A stretch of DNA of 64,000 nt from Planctomycetaceae bacterium (GTDB taxonomy: Bacteria > Planctomycetota > Planctomycetia > Pirellulales > Pirellulaceae): positions 1 through 64,000 of the forward strand of contig JABJJO010000169.1 of the NCBI GenBank assembly GCA_018660825.1, written 5' to 3'. Of the stretch, positions 26,715 to 37,756 are shown in pieces. A program made the position numbers and the translations under genes. Below the pieces are notes generated by a model. It had not been told where the DNA came from. It did not search any database and was given only the letters and a program-made list of their open reading frames with translations. How positions within the stretch are numbered: the stretch's first letter is position 1; the number at the start of each line of letters is the position of its first letter.

Positions 26715-28208
26715 ATGCCAGCACTGAAAATCGCCATCGCTCAATTTGGGCAAGAAACCAGCAGCTTTAGCTCAACTAAAACCACACTTGCTACCTTCAA
26801 GAAGTTTGGACTGTATGAAGGAGACGTATTCCGTAAAAAAGGGTTTGCTGCGGGCGGCGTTGGTGGTTTCATGGAAACCGCTAGTAAAGTTGATCTCGCT
26901 TGGGAACCAATCCCTATCATCCGCGGTTGGGCAGGTGCAAGTGGCCCATTAACCGATGAAACCCTCGCACATTTTGTTGGCACAATCACAAACGCCTTAA
27001 AACGGGCTGACCGAGTTGACGCTTTATACCTAGATTTGCACGGTGCTGCGGTAGCGTGCTCTCATTCCGATTGTGAAGGACATTTATTGCAAGCCTGCCG
27101 CGGCGTTCTCGGTGATTCCGTTCCAATCGTGTTAGCACTGGACCACCATGCCAACCTCACCCATGCCATGGTTGAACATTGTGATGCCCTAGTCGCTCAT
27201 CGGACGCAACCGCATCACCCCTGGGAAACAGGCCAGCTCGCTGCCACATTATTGTTCAACATTCTACTGGGCAAGTTAACTCCGACGATTGCCTGGAAGA
27301 AGATACCACTCATCACTCACCAGGAACAATTTTTAACATCGCCCGCCGGACCCATGCGAGAGTGGTTTGAACTTGCCCGTGAAATTGAAACGCTCGCAGG
27401 TGTGGTTTCGGCTTCCACATTTCCGATGCAGCCATGGATTGACGTCCCTGAAGGTGGCTGGGCAGTCTCGGTCGTTACAAACAATGACATCGCTTTAGCC
27501 GAAAAACACGCTAATCGCTTGGCACAGTTTGCCTGGGACCAGCGCGACAGATTTTTGCTGCAGGAGAGCATTTCACCGGCAGATGCCATTCGACAAGCAC
27601 TAGAAACCGACAACGGCTTAGTCGTTTTATCAGACACCGGAGACAGCGTCTTTGGCGGAGCAGCAGGAGATTCCACGATTTTGTTGAAGGAAATGATTCG
27701 GCAAGAAGTACAACAACCTGTATTGCTGACGATGGTTGACCCCGAAGTTGTTGAACAAGCAATAAAGGCCGGAATTGAGAGCACTATTAAAATTAAACTC
27801 GGTGGTAAACAGAGCGGCGATTACAGCACCCCCGTCCAACTAACTGCACAAGTCAACGCCATAGGAGGCGGTGAAATCCAGGCAAACTGCATTGGTATGG
27901 ACTCATTTAGTGCGGGGCGCGCGGTTGTGCTAAGCTGTGGCTGTATTAAGATCGTCGTCAGTGAAACAGCGGGGGTGGGCGGCAATCACCCCGCCACGTA
28001 TGAACATTTCGGCATTGATCCCAGCGGCGCAAAAATGATCGTCTTGAAGACAGCGAGCAATTTTCAATACTACGCCGACTGGGCCTCTCAAATCATTCGC
28101 GTCGACACGCAGGGTGCTACCATGAGCGACATCTCAGGCTTTAACTGGCAACAACTACCACGACCAATTTACCCACTCGACCCAACAACCACTTTTAATG
28201 TCGAGTAG
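26715..28208 (+). CDS. M81 family (MlrC-like) metallopeptidase
   Basis: 497 residues from the ATG at 26715, preferred over an in-frame TTG at 26706. MlrC blocks: IAIAQFGQETSSFS, YLDLHGAAVA, ALDHHANLTHAM, VAHRTQPHHPWETG, DTGDSVFGGAAGD and a C-terminal MlrC C domain beginning near GGGEIQAN. MlrC proteins are zinc enzymes first known for degrading linearised microcystin; many homologues act on unknown amides. No signal peptide, so cytoplasmic. Coupled to the DUF1501 gene (9 bp gap) and convergent with the esterase gene 4 bp beyond its stop. Confidence 0.92.
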   Translation: MPALKIAIAQFGQETSSFSSTKTTLATFKKFGLYEGDVFRKKGFAAGGVGGFMETASKVDLAWEPIPIIRGWAGASGPLTDETLAHFVGTITNALKRADRVDALYLDLHGAAVACSHSDCEGHLLQACRGVLGDSVPIVLALDHHANLTHAMVEHCDALVAHRTQPHHPWETGQLAATLLFNILLGKLTPTIAWKKIPLITHQEQFLTSPAGPMREWFELAREIETLAGVVSASTFPMQPWIDVPEGGWAVSVVTNNDIALAEKHANRLAQFAWDQRDRFLLQESISPADAIRQALETDNGLVVLSDTGDSVFGGAAGDSTILLKEMIRQEVQQPVLLTMVDPEVVEQAIKAGIESTIKIKLGGKQSGDYSTPVQLTAQVNAIGGGEIQANCIGMDSFSAGRAVVLSCGCIKIVVSETAGVGGNHPATYEHFGIDPSGAKMIVLKTASNFQYYADWASQIIRVDTQGATMSDISGFNWQQLPRPIYPLDPTTTFNVE

Positions 28209-28212
28209 CGGT

Positions 28213-29034
28213 TTACCATAGGCCTTTGATCCACGGGATAGAGGCTTTCTGCCAAGCATCCCACGAAGTCCCTTGGTAACCGTTAAGACCATGCCCTCCG
28301 TTGGGCAACTCCAAATATTCAACCGGCACTCCATGTTCACGACAGGCGTCCCGATACATTTCACTGTTGATCTTGCGGACCACTGTATCATCGACAGCAT
28401 GTGTCAAGAATGCCGGAGGAGTTTTACGATTCACTCGCAGTTCATTCGAATACTGGGCAATCAATTCGTCGCTAGGTTCGTTTCCGAGTAGATTTCTTCG
28501 TGATCCGCCGTGTGTGTGCTCACCCAAACTAATCACTGGATATACCAAAACGCTAAAAGCGGGACGTTCATTTCGATTGCGAGCATGGGTTGCTACTGTA
28601 GATGCCAAATGACCCCCAGCAGAGAATCCCATCACACCAATTTTACGAGGATTTATACTCCACTGTTTGGCCTGCTTTCGAATCATCGCTAGCGCCATTT
28701 GCGCATCCTCGAGGGGAACAGTATTCCGCCCCTTCGGCATCCGATATTGCAATACGAAACCGCTGATTCCATGTTGATTTAGCCACCGAGCAATACCATG
28801 TCCCTCGGGTTGGATTGCCAATCCCCCGTAGCCTCCACCTGGGCATATAAGCACCGAGATCCCGTTAGGTTCGTCAGCGAGGTAAGTGGTCAATACAGCT
28901 TGAGTTTGCGGCGAATTACCCCGATGTAATTCAATAGTTATTGGTGCGCTCATGGCATTTGAGTTAACCAACGTCATATTAACCAACGCCACCAATAAAA
29001 CCCAAATAGCATGCTTGCAGAATCTTCTATTCAT
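28213..29034 (-). CDS. Secreted alpha/beta hydrolase (acetyl esterase/xylanase-esterase type)
   Basis: 273 residues with a signal peptide (about 1-29). Oxyanion block LICPGGGYGGLAIQPEGH, nucleophile elbow GFSAGGHLAS, acid in THAVDDTVV and His in PNGGHGLNGY. This pattern is typical of the BD-FAE/Axe-like esterases that deacetylate plant or algal polysaccharides. 38 bp downstream of a DUF1501 gene on the same strand. Confidence 0.9.
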   Translation of the reverse strand: MNRRFCKHAIWVLLVALVNMTLVNSNAMSAPITIELHRGNSPQTQAVLTTYLADEPNGISVLICPGGGYGGLAIQPEGHGIARWLNQHGISGFVLQYRMPKGRNTVPLEDAQMALAMIRKQAKQWSINPRKIGVMGFSAGGHLASTVATHARNRNERPAFSVLVYPVISLGEHTHGGSRRNLLGNEPSDELIAQYSNELRVNRKTPPAFLTHAVDDTVVRKINSEMYRDACREHGVPVEYLELPNGGHGLNGYQGTSWDAWQKASIPWIKGLW

Positions 29035-29072
29035 CCGAATCCCTCTCCGAAATTAAACCGGCTGCGAAAACC

Positions 29073-30455
29073 CTAGACTAATTCTGCAATCGCTTCTTGC
29101 CCAGGATCCACCAGATACTGCGGACGACCATGCAGGTCTGGAACTGTCGCTGTGCGAACGTCAATTCCCAAATGACGGTACAGCGTTGCAAACACTTCCT
29201 GAAAAGAAACGGGGCGATCCACGGGTTCCCCAGCTATACGATCGGTCTTTCCGATGACTTGCCCGTGCCGCATACCGCCGCCTGCCATCAGAGCACAAGC
29301 AACTCGTGGCCAATGGTCGCGACCGACTTTGGCGCTAATCTTAGGCGTTCTACCAAATTCACCCCATACAAGTACGGCCGTATCTTTGTCCAATCCACGT
29401 TCATACAAATCATCAATTAGCGCTGTTATGCCTTTATCAAAAATAGGGAAATCCTCTTTTTCGCGAAGGAAGATTGAGTTGTTTGCGCGGCCTTCCGCAT
29501 TGAGTCCGCCGTGCCAATCCCACTTGCTGTAATTGACGGTCACGATACGCGCGCCAGCTTCGATCAGTCGCCGGGCAGCTAGAAAACTCTGGGGAACGCG
29601 TGGCGCACCATTGGCATCGATGAACTTTTTCGGATTACCCGTGCCATATCGTTCACGTGTTGCTTCGCTTTCATTGGAAAGATCGAGCGCTTCCGCTAAA
29701 TGTGAGGCAGTCAAGATACCCATCGCCTGTTCCGTAAATGCATCAACACCCTTGAGTGTACCACTGGCATCCGTATCGCGGCGGAACTGATCGAAGCTAG
29801 CGAGCAGTGCTTTGCGATTTGACAAACGGTCCGTTGTAATCCCATTGAGGATCATATCTTTACGGGTTGGGCCAAGAGGCCGAAATCCCGCGTGAGCTGG
29901 TCCAAGATATCCTGGGCCGGGTTCGTTATATGGACCGTGCGTACAAGGGTAGCAGAGGCTAATAAAACCTGGAGTCGTAAGAACGTGCTGGCCTTGAATT
30001 TTGTTGACGAGGGATCCAAATTGAGGCCAACCGCCGGCCGGTTTCTGACCGGCATTGGTTCTTCCGGTATAACATTGAACAGCGTCGTGGCCAGCTTGGG
30101 CGTCGCTTAACGAGCGAATCACAGTGAACTTGTCCATGCGCTGTGCCATCAGCGGCAAAGCTTCGCAAATTTCGATTCCATTTACGTTGGTTGCCGTCGG
30201 TTTCCACGGACCCGCTATTTCTCGCGGTGCGTCTGGTTTGAGGTCAAACATATCTTGATGCGGCGGACCGCCGACCAAGTAAACCAAGATGACTGATTTG
30301 GGGTTATTGCGAATCCCTTGTTTTGCCTCGAGTGAAAGCAAACCTGGCAATGTAAGTCCACCAGCACCTAGCGCCCCGACTTGCAGGAAGTTACGCCGCG
30401 ACACTCCGTCACAATGTGTTTTCCCAGTATCACTTGGATCCAAAATTTTAAGCAT
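29073..30455 (-). CDS. DUF1501 family protein
   Basis: 460 residues. N-terminal SRRNFLQVGALGAGGLTLPG is a Tat-type signal. Family blocks: ILVYLVGGPPHQDMFDLKP, VIRSLSDAQAGHDAVQCYTG, IVTVNYSKWDWHGG, VWGEFGRTPK and VGRDHWPRVACALMAGGG. Role unknown. It sits between the threonine-synthase-like gene (110 bp upstream) and an esterase gene (38 bp downstream). Confidence 0.93.
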   Translation of the reverse strand: MLKILDPSDTGKTHCDGVSRRNFLQVGALGAGGLTLPGLLSLEAKQGIRNNPKSVILVYLVGGPPHQDMFDLKPDAPREIAGPWKPTATNVNGIEICEALPLMAQRMDKFTVIRSLSDAQAGHDAVQCYTGRTNAGQKPAGGWPQFGSLVNKIQGQHVLTTPGFISLCYPCTHGPYNEPGPGYLGPAHAGFRPLGPTRKDMILNGITTDRLSNRKALLASFDQFRRDTDASGTLKGVDAFTEQAMGILTASHLAEALDLSNESEATRERYGTGNPKKFIDANGAPRVPQSFLAARRLIEAGARIVTVNYSKWDWHGGLNAEGRANNSIFLREKEDFPIFDKGITALIDDLYERGLDKDTAVLVWGEFGRTPKISAKVGRDHWPRVACALMAGGGMRHGQVIGKTDRIAGEPVDRPVSFQEVFATLYRHLGIDVRTATVPDLHGRPQYLVDPGQEAIAELV

Positions 30456-30565
30456 AGTCCAACAACCTTAGTTCTTAGTGCAATCGTTGACATATCAATT
30501 TTTATTATACACGTATTCTACCGTGAATATCGCATTTATCAAAAGACGAAAATTAGTCTTTCCCA

Positions 30566-31651
30566 TCATTGTTCGAAGAGTTGTTGGAAATTCTCCAGAG
30601 ACAAGCTGGGACAATCTCTATTTTGGTTCATCCGACTCACGCTCGCCGGGTCCTTAAACCCGCTCCCGGTGATGGGACAAACAACGATATCATCCGCTTG
30701 TACGTGCCCCATCTGGAATGCCGTGATCGCTCCCACAACCGACACCGCACCAGCAGGTTCACAAAACACCCCCTCCGTATCAGCCAATGTGCGCTGACAC
30801 TCCCACACAGTGTCATCGATAACAAGAAACCCATTGCCCTCAGTTTTGTGACAAGCGTCGACCGCCTCCTGGCCATCAACCACGCTAGCAACCTGTAGTC
30901 CGCTGATGCGCGTCCAACAATCGACAGCTCGTGGCGAATCATCTGGAAATCGTAAAGCTGATGCCATTGTGTCATTCCCCTCGGGTTGTACTATATGAAC
31001 CCTTGGTGGCGAGAACGTACCGGCGGACTTTTCTATATCTAGAAACCCCAGAGCCACGCCTAACGCTAGACCACCGCCGCCCGCTTGGCAAAATACGTGG
31101 TCGATACCGTCTGGTAATTGCGTTTGCAATTCATAGCTTAATGACTTAAGTCCGTTCATGCCGACGGGACTGTACCGAAAGGCACTAATTTGAAGTGCCG
31201 CATTGTCTGCCGAAGAAGCCGTTTCCAGTTCGTCAAAAACCGCTTGCGTGGTTTCCGGTTGCGTGCCAAATCCTTCAATTCGATGGACCGTCGCGCCGTA
31301 GGCGTGCATTTGTTGAAGCTTGCCAAGGGGAGCATCTTCGACAACGGCGATGTGACATTCTATGTTTGCTAACGCACAGTAAGCAGCCAACGCCGCCCCT
31401 GTGTTGCCACTGGACGTCGCTAAGCATTTGGTCTGTTCATTGGCCAACATGTGAGAAACCGCAACTGCAGCATACCGGTCTTTAAAGCTTCCTGTCGGAT
31501 TCGCTGACTCAATCTTAAAATAGAGATTTTTCAGTCCGACCCGCGGCCCAATAAATCGCGACTTCAATATCGGAGTGTCGGCTTCACCGAGTGAAATTTG
31601 ATAGCCTGCTGCAACTCCGTCAAACGCTTGTTGCCAGTTCCAAATACTCAT
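30566..31651 (-). CDS. Threonine synthase-like PLP enzyme
   Basis: 361 residues of the fold-type II PLP family. The PLP lysine is K57 in NPTGSFKDRYA, the phosphate-binding loop of the substrate is SSGNTGAALAAY, and the cofactor phosphate loop is QAGGGGLALG. Threonine synthases convert O-phosphohomoserine to threonine. Relatives act as diaminopropionate or cysteate-type enzymes, so the exact substrate is uncertain. No neighbouring hom or thrB gene. Cytoplasmic. Confidence 0.82.
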   Translation of the reverse strand: MSIWNWQQAFDGVAAGYQISLGEADTPILKSRFIGPRVGLKNLYFKIESANPTGSFKDRYAAVAVSHMLANEQTKCLATSSGNTGAALAAYCALANIECHIAVVEDAPLGKLQQMHAYGATVHRIEGFGTQPETTQAVFDELETASSADNAALQISAFRYSPVGMNGLKSLSYELQTQLPDGIDHVFCQAGGGGLALGVALGFLDIEKSAGTFSPPRVHIVQPEGNDTMASALRFPDDSPRAVDCWTRISGLQVASVVDGQEAVDACHKTEGNGFLVIDDTVWECQRTLADTEGVFCEPAGAVSVVGAITAFQMGHVQADDIVVCPITGSGFKDPASVSRMNQNRDCPSLSLENFQQLFEQ

Positions 31652-31760
31652 GTCGCTGCTTTAATTTTTGCGCTATTTCATAATACGGTGCACCACCAAC
31701 AGAATAGCAGAAACGATCCAAAATACCAAAAATCATTTGCGTCAATTTATGGTTGAGCTA

Positions 31761-32657
31761 TCAACATTTGACTTGTTCGATGACCAATTCTTGGTACAGG
31801 TTGGGGCGGCGAGTTTTTAACGTGTAGTTTGGCAGGCTACGTTCCTGGGCGATACGTTCTTGCAACAAATCAACAACGATCATTTCGTCCTGAATAACGT
31901 CCGTTTGTGTGCTACCTATTAAGTCTCCGTCTGGTGCAAATACCAATGCCCCGCCACAATGGTGAGGTTGCGCTGGAGAATTCCGCGGGTACGTGTCTAC
32001 ATAACCCGCACGCCCGGCTTGATTTGCCAACACAGCGAAACATGCATTTTCCCGCGCTCGCTGCGCATAACAGGAAGTAAAATATTCATGCGTATGCTGC
32101 CGCGCTGTTGCCATAGAATCCGCCGTCTCATCCCACATCTTTACTCGAGCGGCATGCGGCATCAACAACACATCCGCTCCACGCAACGCCTGGATTCGCG
32201 CCACCTCGGGTAATTGATTGTCGTAACAAATAATCATCCCCACTCGACATTTACCAATATCAAAGACGGGTATATCTCGGCCACCCTTGTAAAACAATAC
32301 CTCATCACGAGACAGGTGTATTTTTCGCTGTTTCCCGATGAAACCATTTGGCCCAACTAAAAACTGTGTATTGAAAACTACCTCATCTTCTTTTTCACTG
32401 ATTCCAACACAAATCGTTGCCGAATGCTTTTTGGCAATTGCAATCGTCCTTTGTGTCGCTTCGCCAGCAGGCACAGATTCCGCTAATTCCCACGTGCGAG
32501 GATTACAATGACCAAACAATTGTAACTCGGGAAACAAAATCAACTCTGCCCCTTGTGCAACCGCTTTACCGGTCCATTCATCGAGGCAATCAAGCATCGT
32601 TGAACCCGCATCAAGTGGACTATTGATACTTACAGCGGCAACCCGAATGTCCTGCAT
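31761..32657 (-). CDS. Carbon-nitrogen hydrolase (nitrilase superfamily)
   Basis: 298 residues with the nitrilase catalytic triad: E44 in LILFPELQLFG, K112 in GKQRKIHLSRDE and C144 in GMIICYDNQLPE. The family hydrolyses amides (amidase, carbamoylase, ureidopropionase types); nothing fixes the substrate. Cytoplasmic. Lies 51 bp downstream of a DUF1501 gene. Confidence 0.92.
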   Translation of the reverse strand: MQDIRVAAVSINSPLDAGSTMLDCLDEWTGKAVAQGAELILFPELQLFGHCNPRTWELAESVPAGEATQRTIAIAKKHSATICVGISEKEDEVVFNTQFLVGPNGFIGKQRKIHLSRDEVLFYKGGRDIPVFDIGKCRVGMIICYDNQLPEVARIQALRGADVLLMPHAARVKMWDETADSMATARQHTHEYFTSCYAQRARENACFAVLANQAGRAGYVDTYPRNSPAQPHHCGGALVFAPDGDLIGSTQTDVIQDEMIVVDLLQERIAQERSLPNYTLKTRRPNLYQELVIEQVKC

Positions 32658-32708
32658 GAGTATTCCTTAAACGAAGGGAAAAGTGAACCCGAAGGCAAAA
32701 GCTATTTT

Positions 32709-34157
32709 CTACGAAAGCAGTTCATGCACTACATTGCCATGCACATCGGTTAGGCGGTAATCGCGGCCTTGAAAACGATGGGTCAAACGCTCATGGTCCA
32801 TACCGAGGCAGTGCAATATTGTCGCTTGCAAGTCATGTATATGTACTTTGTTTTCCGCAACCGTGAATCCAAGTTCATCACTGCTACCGTAACTGAGACC
32901 TGGCTTCGTCCCGCCGCCAGCCATGAACATCGTAAAGCAATCTGGAAAATGGTCGCGTCCGAGTACTTTGCTTTTCGCGGTACGACCTTCTCTGAAAGGT
33001 GTCCGCCCAAACTCACCTCCCCAAACCACCAACGTTTCCTCATACATTCCGCGAGCTTTGAGGTCTTTAATCAACGCAGCCACCGCTTGGTCCATTGGTT
33101 TACAACGCGTCCGTAATCCTTCTCTAATCCCCATGGCAGCACTCGTCCCATGGAAATCCCAGCCCCAATCGAATAACTGAATAAACCGAACGCCACTTTC
33201 GGCTAGGCGACGGGCCAGCAGACAATTGTTCGCAAAACTCGATTCACCTGGCTTCGCTCCGTATTCTTCGAGCGTATGTTGTGTCTCTTGTGAAATATCC
33301 ATTACTCCGGGTACAGACACTTGCATGCGAAATGCCAATTCATACTGTGCAATCCGCGTTTGGGTTTCTGCATCGCCTAGTTCCTCGGACTGCAACTGAT
33401 TCAAGTCCCTCAGTGCATCGAGACTAATGCGGCGCATATTGCGATCCAAACCTTTAGGATTGGATACGTACAGGACTGGATCTCCTTTACTACGACACTG
33501 TACGCCCTGATAGACCGATGGCAAAAACCCACTGCCCCAATTATCAGCTCCACCGCTCGGCGCGACACCACCAGAAATTAGCACGACAAACCCTGGTAAA
33601 TTTTTGTTTTCGCTGCCAAGGCCGTACGCAGTCCAGGCTCCCATCGACGGGCGACCCGAACGAGGTGAACCGGTGTATATCAGCAACTGAGCTGGGGCGT
33701 GATTGAACTGCTCGGTATTCATCGATTTGACAATCGTTAGATCGTCAGCAATTTCCGACAACTTGGGCAAAGCTTCGGACATCCACTGCCCACTGTCACC
33801 GTGCTGCCGAAATTTCTGAGGTGTCCCTAACAACAACGGACGCCCACTGGTAAATGCGAACCTTTTGCCTTCGTAATATTCGTCTGGACAAGGCTCATCA
33901 TTGCGTTTTACAAGTTCAGGTTTGTAGTCAAAAAGGTCGAGGTGTGGTGGGGATCCCGCACAATGCAAATAAATCACTCGTTTTGCTTTACCAGCAAAAT
34001 GCGATATTTTGGCGGCAACCGGGTTGGGAATCTCGTCCGCCTGAACCACTTCGTTTCCCCCGAGCGAATTCATTGCCATCGCCCCGAGACCCACTCCGCA
34101 ATTCTGCATAAAGTGACGCCGAGTTCGGATTTGTAAATTTTTGGTAAATGGATTCAT
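32709..34157 (-). CDS. DUF1501 family protein paired with PSD1 protein
   Basis: 482 residues from the ATG at 34157, chosen because AAAAGGTAA precedes it and it begins 4 bp after the stop of the upstream PSD1 gene; a start at 34184 would overlap that gene. Tat signal TRRHFMQNCGVGLGAMAM. Family blocks: VIYLHCAGSPPHLDLFDYKP, FNHAPAQLLIYTG, LFDWGWDFHG, VWGGEFGRTPF and GRDHFPDCFTMFMAGGG. With the DUF1549/DUF1553 gene it forms the typical planctomycete two-gene module. Confidence 0.93.
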   Translation of the reverse strand: MNPFTKNLQIRTRRHFMQNCGVGLGAMAMNSLGGNEVVQADEIPNPVAAKISHFAGKAKRVIYLHCAGSPPHLDLFDYKPELVKRNDEPCPDEYYEGKRFAFTSGRPLLLGTPQKFRQHGDSGQWMSEALPKLSEIADDLTIVKSMNTEQFNHAPAQLLIYTGSPRSGRPSMGAWTAYGLGSENKNLPGFVVLISGGVAPSGGADNWGSGFLPSVYQGVQCRSKGDPVLYVSNPKGLDRNMRRISLDALRDLNQLQSEELGDAETQTRIAQYELAFRMQVSVPGVMDISQETQHTLEEYGAKPGESSFANNCLLARRLAESGVRFIQLFDWGWDFHGTSAAMGIREGLRTRCKPMDQAVAALIKDLKARGMYEETLVVWGGEFGRTPFREGRTAKSKVLGRDHFPDCFTMFMAGGGTKPGLSYGSSDELGFTVAENKVHIHDLQATILHCLGMDHERLTHRFQGRDYRLTDVHGNVVHELLS

Positions 34158-34161
34158 TGAA

Positions 34162-37100
34162 TTACCTTTTCGCCAATGTTTCATCTAGATTCAATAGTAC
34201 ATTGCCTACCACAGTCCACGCAGCCGCCGAAATCATATCGACACCCTCTGTTAGCGGTCCAATCGGCACCGTCGCAATATCTTGCGCACTTCGCGGATCA
34301 TCCGCATACTGCTTAGCGACTCGCTCATATAAAGCAATTATCCTCTTGCGTTCCGCTTCATAAGGTGGTCGTGCGAGCACCAAACGGAAACCATAAATCG
34401 CTTGGGACTCGATGCTGTTGCCACCTTCGGCAATAATGCGCCGAGCCAAGGACTGTGCGGTTTCGATGTAGACTGGATCGTTGAGTGTAACAAGCGCTTG
34501 CAGCGGAGTATTCGTACGGCCGCGGCTGATTGTACAGACGTTTCGGTTAGGAGCGTCAAACGTAGCCATCGACGGATACGGCAAGCTTCGGCGCCATTGG
34601 GTATAGACGCCGCGCCTAAATTTATCCTCACCGTCGCTTGTGGCCCAGTCCGTCGAACCACCAAACGCCGCTTTTAATCCCAACTGCGGACGGGGCGGTC
34701 GTACCGACGGCCCATACATCTTGTCGCTCAACAAACCGCTAACCGATAACGCTTGGTCGCGAATCATCTCGGCGCTAAGTCGAAATCTAGGCCCACGGGC
34801 CAAATATAGATTAAACGGATCAATTTCATTGTGATCTGTCGTGACCTCTGCGCTCTGGCGATAGGTTGCCGACATAACAATTGTTTTCAATAATCGTTTA
34901 ACGTCCCACGCGTAATCTTTTGTGAACGTCACTGCCAGCCAGTCCAGCAACTGCGGATGCGTTGGCATGGCTCCTTGGATGCCAAACTCTTCACTCGTGC
35001 CCACAATACCCTGCCCAAACAACTGCTCCCAATAACGATTAACCACCACGCGACCCGTTAATGGATTTTCCGCAGCAACAAGCCAGCGGGCAAGTTCCAA
35101 GCGATTTCGAGATGCATCGTCAGGGAAAGGGTGAAATGCCGATGGAGTCCCTTCAGTTACTTCGCCTTCAATCACTTCAAAATTCCCCCGCAACTGAATA
35201 TTCGTTTTGCGACGCTTTTTCCCAGTCAATTCTTTCATCACCGGGACTGTTGTAGGTCGCATATCCGTTATGGCTTTTTCTAACTCAGCAACTTTTTTGG
35301 TAACTGCCGCATCAGGTGGAATGTTACGCTGGTAATACTCCCGTACCAGATCCTGTTCAAGCACTTCCAGTTGGTCCCAACTGCGGTCGCCTAGCACGGA
35401 GATACTCTTGGGAAGTACGGCCACGTTTCCCGTGGAGCCCGTTACTGATATCCGAAACTTTCCCAGGGGATGGTTGGGATAAGACTGCGACAATGTCAAC
35501 TTAAGCGTCGTGTCCAATTTGGGTTTAAGGGGTTTTTTGATGACGAAGACGGCGATATTATCTTGACCGATTTCACCGCCAACGGCCCAACCAGCGGATA
35601 CGTGCGTACGATCACCATCAATGGCCTTCTCCACCGAGAATTGGCCGATTTTTCCGCTCTCACGTTGTTCAAATGTCGCTGAAGCGGATGCAAATACGAC
35701 TGGCAGCAATCCACTAATCTCGACATCAACGTTTTTATCAGGAGCTTTTGCGAAAACCTTTTTCCACACCAAGTCGCGTTGCGCATCTAGAATCGATATT
35801 TCGAACCCATCGAGGCGTTTTTGCACATTGTTATCTGTGCGATTCCAAATGGAAATTGAGTCGATAGCCATCGCTTCTTTTAACTCAATTTCGATCCAAG
35901 GATTGTCCTCGATCTCCGTGTGAGTAACAGAACCGGCATCATATCTTCCATCAGTGTTTCCATCGTTGGCTCGTTTTACCTCCCCGCCAAATCCGGTGGA
36001 CGATTGTTTTGCCACTCCCTGCAACGCAATATTTGAACCCTTACTAAACACCTCAATTTCCGCCACATGAATCATCTTCTGTTTGCCCGGCAAATCGATG
36101 CGCACTATTTTGCCGACGGGAGCTTCATCTGCTGGCGCTCCGACTGAGGCTGACAATTCCGTCAGCACAAAGTTCCCGTTACCAGCCCGACCAGGTCCCC
36201 CGGCAGGCAACACCTCAGCAGTTAAAGCTTCTAAGCGAATTGCGGTAATGGATTTAGGCAACGAACTAAACGTCAGTTCATACGACTCAGTCGTTTGCGT
36301 TTCTCCGCTAGAGTTAATTACACCGTCGGAAGACACTGTCAATTCAGTTTTGCCGCTAGTTGATTTTTGAGTAGTAGGAATCAATCCCTGCCACTGCACC
36401 TCTTCATTGGAAGCACTGCGCCAACTTGCTAGTTGTTCAGCGAGTTGCTTAACGGACGGTTGAGTTTTCCCTTTCCACGATTCCAGTTCATCCTGCAAGC
36501 GACTTTTTGATTCTTTTTGTACAGCGGTAAACAAACTCAACAACGGCTGTTCGTCGGCACGGTCAGCGTCTTCGGTATTGTTGAAAAATGCGAAGAACTT
36601 AAAATACTCCTCTTGTGAAATCGGGTCGTATTTATGGTTATGACACTGTGCACATCGAATCGTAGTTCCCATCCACACCTGCATGGTCGTGTTAACTCTA
36701 TCGACTACGGCTGAATTTCGGAATTCTTCATCATTTGTTCCTCCCTCGCTTTGCGTCAGGGTATTGCGATGAAAGGCGGTTGCCACAATGTTTTGCTCGC
36801 TTGCATCTTCCAGCAAATCCCCGCCAATTTGTTCAATCGTGAACTGATCAAATGGCATGTTGGTGTTGAACGCGTTAATAACCCAGTCACGATAGAGCCA
36901 AATCGTCCGCTGCGGATCGTTGGCGTAACCAGCAGAATCTGCGTAGCGCGCTAGGTCTAGCCACATCGCCGCCCACCGCTCGCCATATTTATTAGACGCT
37001 AGCAATCGATCAACGAGGTTTTCATATGCCTGCTTGCTTGAATCAGTAACAAACGCATCCACTTCCTGTAATGTTGGAGGCAAGCCGGTTAGATCCAGCG

Positions 37101-37638
37101 ACAGTCTCCGAATTAAGGCGTAGCGATCAGCCTCGCTGTTGGGTTTGAGCCCCTGAGTTTTCATCCGCGCGAGAACAAATGTATCAATCTCGTTGCGCAT
37201 CCATTTGGATTTTTCCAACTTGGTAGTATCTGGTTTAGTCGGAGCAGCATAGGACCAATGCCGTTTATATTCAGCTCCCGATTCAATCCATTGCTTTAGG
37301 ATGTCCAACTCTTCGGCTGATACTCCCTGGCCAAAATCTACCGGCGGCATCCGCTCATCGGGGTCGGTTGATTGAATCCGTCGTAGTAACTCGCCTGCGA
37401 GCGGTTTACCCGGCGTCAGCACCGAATGCGAACCTGCTTGGTCACCTACCGTGTTTGGAATATCTAACCGTAAATCTCCTTGTCGTTCTGCGGGGTCTGG
37501 GCCATGGCACGTGAAACATTGGCTCGACAAGATTGCCCGCACCCGGTTGAAATCGACAGACGGTTGCTCCGCAGCAGAAACCCCCGTCGCCAAGCAACTA
37601 ACTAACAACAAAACTCGTAATTCGCTTTGCATCTTCAT
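34162..37638 (-). CDS. PSCyt1-PSCyt2-PSD1 (DUF1549/DUF1553) protein with embedded discoidin-like domain
   Basis: About 1158 residues from the ATG at 37638, which starts directly before the signal peptide; an in-frame ATG at 37677 would add 13 residues. The cytochrome-like module has [15 protein letters not shown]1549 follows ([31 protein letters not shown]) with a second haem-type motif, [18 protein letters not shown]. The middle holds an F5/8 type C-like beta domain ([32 protein letters not shown]), probably carbohydrate binding. DUF1553 closes the protein ([15 protein letters not shown]). Function is unknown in general; c-type haem electron transfer is likely from the motifs. Two DUF1501 genes flank it on the same strand. 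Confidence 0.93.
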   Translation of the reverse strand: MKMQSELRVLLLVSCLATGVSAAEQPSVDFNRVRAILSSQCFTCHGPDPAERQGDLRLDIPNTVGDQAGSHSVLTPGKPLAGELLRRIQSTDPDERMPPVDFGQGVSAEELDILKQWIESGAEYKRHWSYAAPTKPDTTKLEKSKWMRNEIDTFVLARMKTQGLKPNSEADRYALIRRLSLDLTGLPPTLQEVDAFVTDSSKQAYENLVDRLLASNKYGERWAAMWLDLARYADSAGYANDPQRTIWLYRDWVINAFNTNMPFDQFTIEQIGGDLLEDASEQNIVATAFHRNTLTQSEGGTNDEEFRNSAVVDRVNTTMQVWMGTTIRCAQCHNHKYDPISQEEYFKFFAFFNNTEDADRADEQPLLSLFTAVQKESKSRLQDELESWKGKTQPSVKQLAEQLASWRSASNEEVQWQGLIPTTQKSTSGKTELTVSSDGVINSSGETQTTESYELTFSSLPKSITAIRLEALTAEVLPAGGPGRAGNGNFVLTELSASVGAPADEAPVGKIVRIDLPGKQKMIHVAEIEVFSKGSNIALQGVAKQSSTGFGGEVKRANDGNTDGRYDAGSVTHTEIEDNPWIEIELKEAMAIDSISIWNRTDNNVQKRLDGFEISILDAQRDLVWKKVFAKAPDKNVDVEISGLLPVVFASASATFEQRESGKIGQFSVEKAIDGDRTHVSAGWAVGGEIGQDNIAVFVIKKPLKPKLDTTLKLTLSQSYPNHPLGKFRISVTGSTGNVAVLPKSISVLGDRSWDQLEVLEQDLVREYYQRNIPPDAAVTKKVAELEKAITDMRPTTVPVMKELTGKKRRKTNIQLRGNFEVIEGEVTEGTPSAFHPFPDDASRNRLELARWLVAAENPLTGRVVVNRYWEQLFGQGIVGTSEEFGIQGAMPTHPQLLDWLAVTFTKDYAWDVKRLLKTIVMSATYRQSAEVTTDHNEIDPFNLYLARGPRFRLSAEMIRDQALSVSGLLSDKMYGPSVRPPRPQLGLKAAFGGSTDWATSDGEDKFRRGVYTQWRRSLPYPSMATFDAPNRNVCTISRGRTNTPLQALVTLNDPVYIETAQSLARRIIAEGGNSIESQAIYGFRLVLARPPYEAERKRIIALYERVAKQYADDPRSAQDIATVPIGPLTEGVDMISAAAWTVVGNVLLNLDETLAKR

Positions 37639-37756
37639 CAAACGACCGCCGTAACCTTTCCAACTCGTGATCAACATTCTTAGCTTTCAGTATAGCACAA
37701 ATGGCTGTTCGCACACATTCATGGCCTGAGTGTCGTTAGCCACTAAAGATGCGGCC

